Positions 8,151-16,227 of a stretch of 38,459 nt of DNA are shown here, piece by piece. Each line of letters opens with the position of its first letter. Position 1 is the first letter of the stretch. Source of the stretch: Verrucomicrobiota bacterium. GTDB taxonomy: Bacteria; Chlamydiota; Chlamydiia; Chlamydiales; Rhabdochlamydiaceae. The stretch is from positions 1 through 38,459 of the forward strand of contig JAFEGV010000015.1 in assembly GCA_018239665.1 (NCBI GenBank). Direction: 5' to 3'. The notes below the pieces were generated by a model. The model searched no databases. It saw only the letters and a program-made list of their open reading frames with translations, and was not told the DNA's origin. The position numbers were made by a program, and so were the translations under genes.

Positions 8151-9257
8151 ATGAAGTCGATACTGCTAGTGCGTACCTCTGCAATTGGAGATGTGGTCCA
8201 GACCTTTCCCGTCATTGAATACTTAAGGGCCAAGTTTCCTGCTGCTAAGATCGATTGGGTTGTGGAAAAGGGGATTGCGCCATTGCTCAGGCAGTTGAAA
8301 GGAGAAGTTTCCGAGCGTCCTCTGGTCGACCAGGTGATCGAGGTCGAATTCAAAAAATGGGCGAGGTCCCCATGGCTTGCACAGTCCCGCTCAGCCTTTA
8401 AAGACTTTGTCCAGTTCCTCCGAAAAGATGAGTATGATGTGGTTTTTGATCTTCAAGGCAACTCCAAGTCTGCCCTGATCACGATGCTCGCAAGGGGAAA
8501 AGAGAAGGTCGGGTACGGTTGGAACTCCGTGCGGGAAAAGCCAAACGTTCTTGCGACGACGCGCCGGTTTGAATTCCCATTGGACTTGAACATCCGTGAA
8601 AAGTATCTAAAGCTTGTCCAGTCTTACTATGGCGATGCTGACCCTTTTGTCAGCAGGGGGATCTCTTTTCAGCTTTCTGAATCGGAAGCGGAACGGCTGC
8701 GAGTATTATTGCAAGATCCGGTCATGCAGCATCATTTAAAGCTCATGGTCGCGGTCGGTTCGAAGTGGAATAACAAGAAGCTCGGCGACGATGCCCTTAT
8801 TTCTCTTCTGAAAGAAGCTCAAGCTTGTTCCAATGCTGCTTTGGTGTTGATTTATGGAAATGCAGAGGAGAAGCTGTTTGCGGAGAAACTTCTTTCGCTT
8901 TTCCCAGCCAATGCGATTGCTGTAGGAGAGCTGACGTTGCCCTTATGGCAGGCCCTGATGCGCCATGTCGATGGGATTATTGCCGTCGATTCTGCTGCGC
9001 TGCATTTTGCCGGGACTGCCCAGACGCCAAGCTTCAGTGTGTTCGGCCCGACATCGGCCCATATCTTTAAGCCGCTGGAACGGCAGCACCACGCCTTCCA
9101 AGGCCCTTGTCCTTATGGCAAGACCTTTCATAAGCAATGTCCCATTCTCCGATCCTGCGCGACGGGGGCATGCATGCGCAACCTGACGTTTGAGCAACTT
9201 AAAAGTCCGTTCTCAAAATGGATGGAAGAATTACTCTCTCAAAAGTTGGTCAAGTAG
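8151..9257 (+). CDS. ADP-heptose:LPS heptosyltransferase-like protein (GT9)
   Basis: This 368-residue glycosyltransferase family 9 protein resembles WaaC/WaaF, which add heptose from ADP-heptose to the lipopolysaccharide inner core on the cytoplasmic face. The N-terminus MKSILLVRTSAIGDVVQTFP carries the family Asp (D14) in the TSAIGD motif. The C-terminal half contains the nucleotide-sugar site, with VDSAALHFAGT followed by FGPTSAHIF. Length is normal. AGGA lies about six bases before the ATG. Chlamydia LPS is generally described as lacking heptose, so either this lineage has a larger core or the enzyme transfers another sugar. The 3' end overlaps the convergent ATPase gene by 27 bases. Confidence 0.9.
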   Translation: MKSILLVRTSAIGDVVQTFPVIEYLRAKFPAAKIDWVVEKGIAPLLRQLKGEVSERPLVDQVIEVEFKKWARSPWLAQSRSAFKDFVQFLRKDEYDVVFDLQGNSKSALITMLARGKEKVGYGWNSVREKPNVLATTRRFEFPLDLNIREKYLKLVQSYYGDADPFVSRGISFQLSESEAERLRVLLQDPVMQHHLKLMVAVGSKWNNKKLGDDALISLLKEAQACSNAALVLIYGNAEEKLFAEKLLSLFPANAIAVGELTLPLWQALMRHVDGIIAVDSAALHFAGTAQTPSFSVFGPTSAHIFKPLERQHHAFQGPCPYGKTFHKQCPILRSCATGACMRNLTFEQLKSPFSKWMEELLSQKLVK

Positions 9258-10340
9258 ATCGAAGTCGATATGCTTTTCGACCACTTCGATCGCTTCGTTG
9301 ACCTTCTCGACATCTTCTGTTTGGATCTTTGCGGTGAATGAAGAGATCATCTTCATTGCCGTGTGGCTGTGGAACGGGGTATAGAGCATCGGAATGTGCG
9401 CTTTTTGCAGCTCTTCAATGATATAATGCCTTGGAGGATGATCGCCTGTCAGGATCATGGCGGCCTCGAGGTCGTCGTGCGGATTGGCGATTTTGGTGTC
9501 CCAGTGTTTGGAAAGGGTAGCAAGGATGATGTCTTCCCGGTTGGCAGGAGTAATGATCAATTGGCTTTTGGCAATCCATTCCCGATAGGTTTCCACCGAG
9601 GTTGCAACCAGCCTAATATGTTTGGAGTGGCGGAGCTGGTGCTCTTGCCCGGTGACAAGCCGCGTTTCAAACAGGTTCTCGAAATCTTTCATCGAAGGGT
9701 TGCTCAAAAAAGAATCGAAGGGGATCGAACCGATCAACGGCAGCTTCCATCTCTTCAATGCAAGGGGCATGTAGTGTTCGACCATGCTCTTCTTTTCCGG
9801 AAGGACGCGGTTTAGAATAACGCCGAGCACTTTGACGCCGTGCATTTCGCACAGCGTTTTGTTCAGCATGAGCTCGTCGTATGCCGAGCCAAGCCCGCCT
9901 GAAGCAATGAGGACCATAGGGATGCCGAGCAGAGAGGCGACTTGCGCGTTATTCAAATTGATGATCGACCCGACTCCGCAATGCCCGGTGCCTTCCACCA
10001 GGACAAACCCATTTTTTTTATGAAGGGCTTTTAGCGCATCTTTGATCCTGTCAACCAGCTCTTTTTCATCGATTTTTTTGTCGAGGAACTGGCGGGTGAA
10101 ACCGGAAGGAATGAGGACAGGGCTCATGTCTTTGTAGGAAGCTTTGAGGGAAAAATGCTCTTTGAAGATCAAAACGTCCTTATCTACGCTTAGACCCTTT
10201 TTGATTTCAACGTGCTCCTGGCCGATCGGTTTCATGTAATCGACATGGGAAAACCGTTTTTTCAAGCCTGAAAAAAGGCCGAGGCATGTTGTCGTTTTCC
10301 CGACATGCTGTCCTGTTGATGCAACAAATAATCCTTTCAC
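9231..10340 (-). CDS. BioD-like P-loop ATPase with DRTGG-type domain
   Basis: This protein of about 369 residues has an N-terminal dethiobiotin-synthetase-like P-loop domain (GQHVGKT, residues 10-16 from the GTG start) and VLVEGTGHCGVGS at the Walker B/switch position. A C-terminal segment resembles the DRTGG domain (LIITPANREDIILATLS). This matches the free-standing form of the N-terminal half of long phosphotransacetylases (COG0857). No phosphotransacetylase domain follows. Its reaction is unknown to me. I start it at the GTG at 10340, where family similarity begins. The longer frame has only a TTG start and would translate through a perfect hairpin at 10364-10396. No strong Shine-Dalgarno is seen, and a TTG three codons earlier is possible. 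It follows the Nudix gene on the same strand. Confidence 0.75.
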   Translation of the reverse strand: MKGLFVASTGQHVGKTTTCLGLFSGLKKRFSHVDYMKPIGQEHVEIKKGLSVDKDVLIFKEHFSLKASYKDMSPVLIPSGFTRQFLDKKIDEKELVDRIKDALKALHKKNGFVLVEGTGHCGVGSIINLNNAQVASLLGIPMVLIASGGLGSAYDELMLNKTLCEMHGVKVLGVILNRVLPEKKSMVEHYMPLALKRWKLPLIGSIPFDSFLSNPSMKDFENLFETRLVTGQEHQLRHSKHIRLVATSVETYREWIAKSQLIITPANREDIILATLSKHWDTKIANPHDDLEAAMILTGDHPPRHYIIEELQKAHIPMLYTPFHSHTAMKMISSFTAKIQTEDVEKVNEAIEVVEKHIDFDLLDQLLRE

Positions 10341-10363
10341 AATACCCAACTGTCGTGTCTGCT

Positions 10364-10396
10364 GAGGGAGTTGCAAAGCAGCTTTGCAACTCCCTC
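10364..10396. repeat. Palindromic repeat, copy 1
   Basis: A perfect inverted repeat with 15-base arms, GAGGGAGTTGCAAAG (10364-10378) and its complement (10382-10396), encloses a 3-base loop. It sits between the Nudix gene and the ATPase gene. No T-run follows on either strand, so it is not a typical terminator. A related palindrome lies at 15517-15562. Confidence 0.9.
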
Positions 10397-10459
10397 TGTA
10401 AATAATCCCCTTATGCGCAATGAGCGGATTCTTGAAAAGATGGATTTTTAATCTCAACT

Positions 10460-10945
10460 TTAGATTGTTATTGCCTGAGTATTTTCATCGATGAAGCTGA
10501 AGATTGTCTGGATCGTTTGCTGCGTTTCTCCGAAGATCTCTTCGTCGGTTTTTAGAGAAAGGGCCTCTTCGAGAGTGAACCAGCGAAGGCCTGCGGAATC
10601 ATCCGTCTCGGGGGTAAGAAACCCGCCAACAGGTTTTCCGAGGTAGATGAAATCGATGTGCTGGTGCGCAGGCTGGTCTTTGTAGGGAGGGATGTTTTCG
10701 AGAAGGCATAGGAAAGGCCTTTCAAAGCTCGAGGCATTCCAGCAAGTCACCCATAGGCGCTCGTCCTGAATGATTGCGATGTCCAAGCCGGTTTCTTCTT
10801 TGGCCTCGCGTATGGCGCATTCTGGAGGCGTTTCGTTCTCTTCCAAATGACCTCCGGGAGGAAGCCATTTTCCTAGTTTTTTATGGAAATGCAGAAGTAC
10901 CCGGTTTTCTTCAAGGATGTAGGCTGTAGCTGTAAACTGTCTCAT
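10460..10945 (-). CDS. Nudix hydrolase
   Basis: This 161-residue protein carries a perfect Nudix box: G32, five residues, E38, seven residues, then REAKEETGL (46-54). This loop binds Mg2+ and places the water that cleaves nucleoside-diphosphate-linked substrates. The fold starts right at the N-terminus (QFTATAYILEENRVLL). Substrate cannot be read from sequence; housecleaning of damaged nucleotides or ADP-sugars is typical. GAGG lies about six bases before the ATG. The gene is 77 bp downstream of the 1446-residue protein gene and about 120 bp upstream of the ATPase, all on one strand, so the three may be co-transcribed. Confidence 0.93.
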   Translation of the reverse strand: MRQFTATAYILEENRVLLHFHKKLGKWLPPGGHLEENETPPECAIREAKEETGLDIAIIQDERLWVTCWNASSFERPFLCLLENIPPYKDQPAHQHIDFIYLGKPVGGFLTPETDDSAGLRWFTLEEALSLKTDEEIFGETQQTIQTIFSFIDENTQAITI

Positions 10946-11022
10946 TGTTGCCTCAAGAAGGTTGTCTATTATCTCTGGTTTTCAAATCGAAGATCGGCTC
11001 AAAAAAAGTGGAACATCGAGTT

Positions 11023-14000
11023 TTACTGGGATAGGTTCAAATACTGCGGTCCATGATGCTGTAAGACGGGGAGAAAGACCATTTGGTGGACAATTCCAAT
11101 ATAGTTATGCCGCTGATAAAGCGCTCCTGTTAATTCTTGCACTTTTTGCTTTGCCCGTCCGAAAGCGAGATCTTTTGTGATCTCGGTTGCCCACTGCATG
11201 TCGAACACAAAGAAGTTCCAGATGGGAATATCGTGGACTTCTTCGACCCATTCTTGAAATGTGTCTAATCCTTGATTTAGCTGGTTCAAGCGGCTTTGCA
11301 ATCCCACTTGGTTTTGGGCAATGTGTTCTGCTGCGTATTGGCGGTATTGCGCTCCCTTTGCTTTCAATTGTTCTGCTGCGAGCCACCCGAGGTCTTTTGA
11401 GACCTGGAGGGAATGGCCTGCTTGCCGGATCATGACGCCGAGGTTCTGATGGTATTCATAGTTGGCATTTCTAATGGCTTCCGGTGTCGTGGCATGCATC
11501 AGGTTTAAGACTTGATCTAGAAGGTTGCGGTGGGGAAAGCTTGCAGGCAATGTTTGGATGAGCGTTGCAAGGACCCTTTCATTTTGCCGGGCTTCCGCAG
11601 AAAGTTCCTGGGAGCTTAAAGATTGGGTTTTTGCAATTAAGATCCTCTCAAAAAGGGGAATTGTCTGCATCAAGATGTCGACGTGATGGCGTGCCGCCTG
11701 GGCTTGGGACAATGCCGTCTGAAGCTGGTTCCAGTGGGGATTTAACTGTTGCTGGTTGCTGAAAATATGGGAAAGGGATCGAAATCGGCCAAGGCCCGAT
11801 TGGACGCTCTCAGAGTATTGGACGGCTTGGTTGATTTGCGCTGTCTGGATGCCTTGCCGGGCAAAGATGGATTGAATTTGTGTTAAAGCTTGGTCCATTT
11901 CTCCAAGTAATTGATTGCCTTGCTCGGTTTGCATGGTTTCTTCATAGATCCTCAACGAGTGGTTCAAATGGTCGGTGATCGGTGTGAAGTGGGTGGCCAG
12001 CTGTTGGGAGGTCTCGTTGAGCTTTTGCTTTGTCTCCGTATGAAAATGGCGATTGCCATCGGACCTGCTCAACGCTTCCAGACGTCCCCGTTGGAAATTC
12101 ACGGAATCATCGATCGAGCTGCGCAAGAGGGCAAGGGTGTTTTGGCTCAGGGGAGCAAAAGGATTGACAAGGGCCCTATTAAAGCGGAGCCTTTGCGCGA
12201 TGGAGTCTGATTGATTTTTGAGTTCCTGGACGAACTGGCTGACTCCGGCTTTCTGCTTTTCCCCTGCAAAATCGAATTTTTCTTCAAGAGCATAAAAGAT
12301 CGAGGCTTCGAGGATTTGATCGGTCTGCTCACGTATCGCTTGTTCAATTGCTGCGCATTCTTCCTCGGAAACAGGCTCTTCCGAGTCCATAGCTCCATTG
12401 GCGATGGCGAGTATATCGTATAGGAACTCATTTTGCGCCTCTTCGGTCAGGCCGGCCTCAAAGCAAAGGGAGATCATGCTGGCAGCTGTTTCGAGTGCCT
12501 CGGGTAGGAAGAGCTCATCGATTTCCCTCTCAGCACGGTCCCTGACGGAAAGCCTTCCTTCAAGGTATGCCCGCATCCTGTCCTGCGTGCCATACCGGCT
12601 TTTATTAAGCACTTCAAAGAGGTATTCGACAAGGCGCGAGATCTCCATTTTTTTGCTGATGGAGTCTTGGGTTTGCAGGTCGATTCCCTCGTCTTGCGAG
12701 GAGGTGTTGACTTGAATGGATTGCCAGATCCGCTGCAGTTGCCGATGGATGGCCTGGTTGAGCGCATAAGAGGTGCGCGTGTTGGTCTTCAGGGCATCCA
12801 TGGTCCTGGAGAGATTCCTCTCTAATAGGGGGCTGTTCTTTAAGAACAGCTGCATCCCTAAGCTTAAGGCTGAATTGGCAATCCATTCGGGAATAAACAG
12901 AAGGGCATTTATGGTCCAAGTGCAGAAGATATTAAGAACGGTCAGAAAGGGATTAAGAAAATACAGGCTTGAAGTAGAGGGGATTTGGACATTGTAATAT
13001 TTGGTGATGGCGTTCCTCCAATTAAACCTCGGGCCGTAGGCATCGAGGACAGTCGCCGAAAATGATTTGTAAAGCTCCGCCGGTTGCAGTCCTCCATTGC
13101 GCTGTGGGGATTGGATGGCAAGTTCTAGCATTTGCTGGAAATCGCGGGCCTGTCCGGTTGGTGTCTCTGCCGCTTCATTATAGGATGCGCTAAGGATGGC
13201 GAGCCAATTTCGCAGCTGCTTGATGATGTGGATCTCTTTTGGGTTCAAGCTGTCTTTAGGTGCATCTTGCCAGCGCTGAAAGGCTGCAACGCTGTTTGAA
13301 ATGAGAGCATCTGAGAAAAAATTAAAGACATGGCCAGCAATAAAGAAAACCATTTTAGCCATCCATTTGGAAACAAGGGAACAATCGGACCGGTCGAGCC
13401 ATTCATAGTAACGCGTTTGGTAAATTTCACTTAATGAGTCCAGCGGCGTATCGGGAGGGATGGCAATAAGGGATGCATAGAGGGCATCATCGGGCTCGAA
13501 TTGCAAAAGGTATTCATTGATGAGTTTGATCGGCCCGTAGGCAGATGCCCTTAGCTTGAGCTTAAGGGATTCTTCAAGGATCATTTCACGGGAGACGCTG
13601 TGCGCGATGGGAGCCCTCGAAGGGTTTAAGGCTGCCTCGTGGTTGGAAATATTTGTCAGGAACGATGGGATCGCCGAAGGGCTTGACCTCACCGAATTCA
13701 GGGGAAGGCGAAAGCCTTGCAGGTACACTTGCTGCTGCTGCATGACCCGCTTGCACTCTTGCAAGGTTCCAACCAGCTCAGACCAGGAGCCGTTTTCCCT
13801 TGCAGCGTTCACCCGTTCAATTAACGGATCGATCGTTTCGATAATATGCTGATGCTCTCGATTCCGCTCGAGGTGTCCTTTGATCTTATCGAAGATGAAG
13901 ACCATCATAGTGGCTAAAGAAGAGGCCGCTCTTTGCGACACGGCTTGGCCTGCTGTTCCCATGATCTGAGAGAGGACCGAGCTGCTCCGTTCCAACACCG

Positions 14001-15363
14001 TATTATAAGAGATCGAGCCGTCTTGTGCCTCTGAGGACGTGATAGGAGGCGTAGAGGCTTCTCCCGTCAGAGGAGCCGTTATTTCTTCCGTCAGAGGACC
14101 CGTAGTTGGCTCCGTGTTTGTCACAGGTCCCTGAGAAAATGTATTTGAGACCATTCTCTGCGGAAGATGTTCGAGCCTTTCAAGCAAGCGCTCGATCCGG
14201 TCGGCAAGGTGGTCTCCTGCGCGTATCAATTCCCCGACCACTCCCGTTTGGCCTTTGAACGCATTATCAACGCATTGGAACGCGGGCTGGCCTACCCTTT
14301 GGATTTCAGCATGGACAAGAGGGCTTGATTCATTTCGTATGAATTCCTGCAGATGCTCCCGATATGCTTGCAAGGTCCTCCACTGCTCTTCTGAAATCAA
14401 GGAACGGGCACGAAAAATCGCCTCTTTATCCCGATCTAAGTTTTCGAGCAGGCGGACTGCATTTTGCATGAGGGGGGCAAGCATTTCCCGCTCTGCTCCT
14501 TGCTGAAGGGCCTGATTCAAGAGGATAAGGGCGATCCGAGATTGCTTGACCGTCTCATGAGGTGTTGAAGTGAGCTCAGAGCGGAGCATCTGCACCGCTT
14601 GGGACAGGACGCTGTCGCTGCGGGTAACCAGGCTTCCTCGCAGCTCATCGAGAAGCCCCCCTTCTTCAGTAAGCTTGTGCCTTAACGAGTCGATCCCTCT
14701 TTGGACAAGTCCGCTTTCCTCGTCTAAAACAGCTGCGCTTAAAAACTCCAGGGCGCTGACCAGCGATCCATTATGGCGCATGATGGTGAAAGCCAGGATG
14801 GAAAGTCCATCATTGAGGTGCGCGCGCACAGGTTCACTGACTTCTAAGAGAGCGTATTGGTCGGAGGCGCCGTCAACTACGACTGGATGTTGCGTCGTTG
14901 GGTACATCGCTTGAAGCGTCAGAAGCAGGGTCCTTATCCTGTCTTGCCCTTCAGCGGAAATCTCTTGGTAAACAGAAGCATGCTGGTCAGGATCGACCAG
15001 GGCCAATTGGGTGCGCACTTCGGCAAGATGCGCAGAATGGGGCGAGGCAAGAAAACGGGCGATGGCTGTGCGCGCTGCGGCAAAAGCAGGCGGAGCTTGC
15101 CTTAATAGCGCCTGGTTGACCGTTCCTTGTATCCTTGAGACAATTTGCCCTTCATTGTTCTCGAATATTTCCGCAATGCGGGTCGACGCCCCTTCAATTG
15201 CCGCAGCGCCGCCCCAGTTAATGGGCGCAACAGTGGTGCTCGTGCCCCAACGCCACAAACGCTGGTACCAAGCAGGATCGTTTGACGGCATCGATGTCGA
15301 TAGAGGCTGCTGTCGAAGGAAGCGTAAAGAAGGATCGGTGTTAGGTTCGGTTCGCGTAGCCAT
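11023..15363 (-). CDS. Giant hypothetical protein, smaller of two paralogues
   Basis: I do not recognise the family of this 1446-residue protein. It is mostly predicted helix with Gln/Glu/Ala-rich stretches. Regions, from the ATG: a Ser/Thr/Pro/Asn-rich N-terminus with a Trp cluster (30-42); a region shared with the larger paralogue (50-235); one copy of the unit that is tandemly repeated there (about 265-400); a Thr/Pro-rich linker (408-450); a second shared region (450 onward, with GFRLP and FLTNIS); hydrophobic stretches near 665-688 and 800-840; ALEEKFDFAG; and a C-terminal tail with FGRAKQKV and HQMVFLP. I chose the ATG at 15363 over a TTG three codons earlier. No Shine-Dalgarno is evident. 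A T3SS or inclusion-membrane role is possible but unproven. Confidence 0.85.
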   Translation of the reverse strand: MATRTEPNTDPSLRFLRQQPLSTSMPSNDPAWYQRLWRWGTSTTVAPINWGGAAAIEGASTRIAEIFENNEGQIVSRIQGTVNQALLRQAPPAFAAARTAIARFLASPHSAHLAEVRTQLALVDPDQHASVYQEISAEGQDRIRTLLLTLQAMYPTTQHPVVVDGASDQYALLEVSEPVRAHLNDGLSILAFTIMRHNGSLVSALEFLSAAVLDEESGLVQRGIDSLRHKLTEEGGLLDELRGSLVTRSDSVLSQAVQMLRSELTSTPHETVKQSRIALILLNQALQQGAEREMLAPLMQNAVRLLENLDRDKEAIFRARSLISEEQWRTLQAYREHLQEFIRNESSPLVHAEIQRVGQPAFQCVDNAFKGQTGVVGELIRAGDHLADRIERLLERLEHLPQRMVSNTFSQGPVTNTEPTTGPLTEEITAPLTGEASTPPITSSEAQDGSISYNTVLERSSSVLSQIMGTAGQAVSQRAASSLATMMVFIFDKIKGHLERNREHQHIIETIDPLIERVNAARENGSWSELVGTLQECKRVMQQQQVYLQGFRLPLNSVRSSPSAIPSFLTNISNHEAALNPSRAPIAHSVSREMILEESLKLKLRASAYGPIKLINEYLLQFEPDDALYASLIAIPPDTPLDSLSEIYQTRYYEWLDRSDCSLVSKWMAKMVFFIAGHVFNFFSDALISNSVAAFQRWQDAPKDSLNPKEIHIIKQLRNWLAILSASYNEAAETPTGQARDFQQMLELAIQSPQRNGGLQPAELYKSFSATVLDAYGPRFNWRNAITKYYNVQIPSTSSLYFLNPFLTVLNIFCTWTINALLFIPEWIANSALSLGMQLFLKNSPLLERNLSRTMDALKTNTRTSYALNQAIHRQLQRIWQSIQVNTSSQDEGIDLQTQDSISKKMEISRLVEYLFEVLNKSRYGTQDRMRAYLEGRLSVRDRAEREIDELFLPEALETAASMISLCFEAGLTEEAQNEFLYDILAIANGAMDSEEPVSEEECAAIEQAIREQTDQILEASIFYALEEKFDFAGEKQKAGVSQFVQELKNQSDSIAQRLRFNRALVNPFAPLSQNTLALLRSSIDDSVNFQRGRLEALSRSDGNRHFHTETKQKLNETSQQLATHFTPITDHLNHSLRIYEETMQTEQGNQLLGEMDQALTQIQSIFARQGIQTAQINQAVQYSESVQSGLGRFRSLSHIFSNQQQLNPHWNQLQTALSQAQAARHHVDILMQTIPLFERILIAKTQSLSSQELSAEARQNERVLATLIQTLPASFPHRNLLDQVLNLMHATTPEAIRNANYEYHQNLGVMIRQAGHSLQVSKDLGWLAAEQLKAKGAQYRQYAAEHIAQNQVGLQSRLNQLNQGLDTFQEWVEEVHDIPIWNFFVFDMQWATEITKDLAFGRAKQKVQELTGALYQRHNYIGIVHQMVFLPVLQHHGPQYLNLSQ

Positions 15364-15393
15364 ATATAGCAATACTTAAAAATAGGAATGGAA

Positions 15394-15422
15394 TTTTTAC
15401 TGTGTAGATTGATTGTCGTCAA
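15394..15422 (-). promoter_or_regulatory. Predicted promoter of the 1446-residue protein gene
   Basis: On the minus strand TTGACG (15417-15422) and TAAAAA (15394-15399) are separated by 17 bases. A start near 15387 would give a leader of about 24 bases. The -10 match is imperfect. Confidence 0.4.
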
Positions 15423-15516
15423 TCGAAACGAATTAAAGAAAAAATGCTTCTGTTTTTTTTGCCGCAAGTTTTATGCTTGTGAACCCATTCCTAAAAATCG
15501 ACGAAAATTATTACTA

Positions 15517-15562
15517 GAGGGAATTGCAAAACTGCTTTGCCCGAAAAATTTGCAATTCCCTC
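15517..15562. repeat. Palindromic repeat, copy 2
   Basis: Inverted repeat with 14-base perfect arms, GAGGGAATTGCAAA (15517-15530) and its complement (15549-15562), around an 18-base loop that contains CTGCTTTGC. The outer arm differs from the copy at 10364-10378 at one base. The loop retains part of the other copy's central palindrome, as if a longer palindrome had partly decayed. It lies about 20 bases upstream of the mazG start. Confidence 0.88.
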
Positions 15563-15581
15563 CCCAGAATAGGTTCTTGGC

Positions 15582-16226
15582 ATGAAAGAATTTAACGAAC
15601 TGCTTGAAGTAGCTGAGAAGCTGCTAAGTCCTGAGGGCTGCCCATGGGACCAGAAACAAACTTTTTTGAGTTTGCAGCCTTATGTGCTGGAAGAAGCGCA
15701 TGAAGTGATCGAAGCCGTCGATTCGAATGAAGACCGGCAGATCATTGAAGAGCTCGGCGATTTGCTCTATACGATTATTTTCTATGGAAAACTGGCCCAA
15801 AAAGAGGGGAGGTTCACCATGGAAGATATCGTTAGGACCGTCAAGGAAAAGCTGATCCGCCGCCACCCTCATGTCTTTGGGGAAGTCAAGGTCGACCATG
15901 TCGATGACGTTGTCAAGAACTGGGAGCAGATCAAAAAACAGGAGAAAGGGGGCCAAGCCGGAAAAAGCCGTTTGGACGGGATCCCTGCAACCCTGCCTGC
16001 TTTAGCTAGAGCGCAGAAGATCATTAAGCGGATCATCCGGTCGGAATCTCCTCTTGCCCAAGAACTTCTCGTGTCGAAAAAAGAGGTCAACGAAGAAGAG
16101 GCGGGCGAGGCGATGCTTCGGGGGATTGCTCAAGCGGAAGAATCTGAGATCGATAGCGAAAGCGCGCTAAGGCGGGCATTAGGCCGCTATGAAGCGCGCT
16201 TTCGGGAGTGGGAGTCCTTACTGTAA
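15582..16226 (+). CDS. mazG: MazG nucleoside triphosphate pyrophosphohydrolase
   Basis: This 214-residue protein hydrolyses nucleoside triphosphates to monophosphate and pyrophosphate. Seen marks are CPWD (20-23), the Mg2+-binding helix pair EEAHE (37-41) with EELGD (56-60), and RRHPHVFG (93-100). Classical MazG has two domains and about 260 residues. Here the second domain is shortened: its start (LPALARAQKI) and end (RALGRYEARFREWE) are recognisable, but the metal-binding EExxE...ELGD part between them is missing. Activity should come from the first domain. It sits between the two giant paralogues, divergent from one and ending two bases before the stop of the other. A weak AGG precedes the ATG. 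Confidence 0.93.
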   Translation: MKEFNELLEVAEKLLSPEGCPWDQKQTFLSLQPYVLEEAHEVIEAVDSNEDRQIIEELGDLLYTIIFYGKLAQKEGRFTMEDIVRTVKEKLIRRHPHVFGEVKVDHVDDVVKNWEQIKKQEKGGQAGKSRLDGIPATLPALARAQKIIKRIIRSESPLAQELLVSKKEVNEEEAGEAMLRGIAQAEESEIDSESALRRALGRYEARFREWESLL

Positions 16227-16227
16227 T

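Noticed and set aside
10364..10396. Hairpin as a Rho-independent terminator for the Nudix gene
   Set aside because: No T-run follows on either strand, and a related palindrome occurs upstream of mazG, so a repeat element is the better reading.
10341..10457. Longer TTG-started N-terminus of the BioD-like protein
   Set aside because: It has no family similarity, no ATG or good ribosome binding site, and would be translated through a perfect palindromic repeat.
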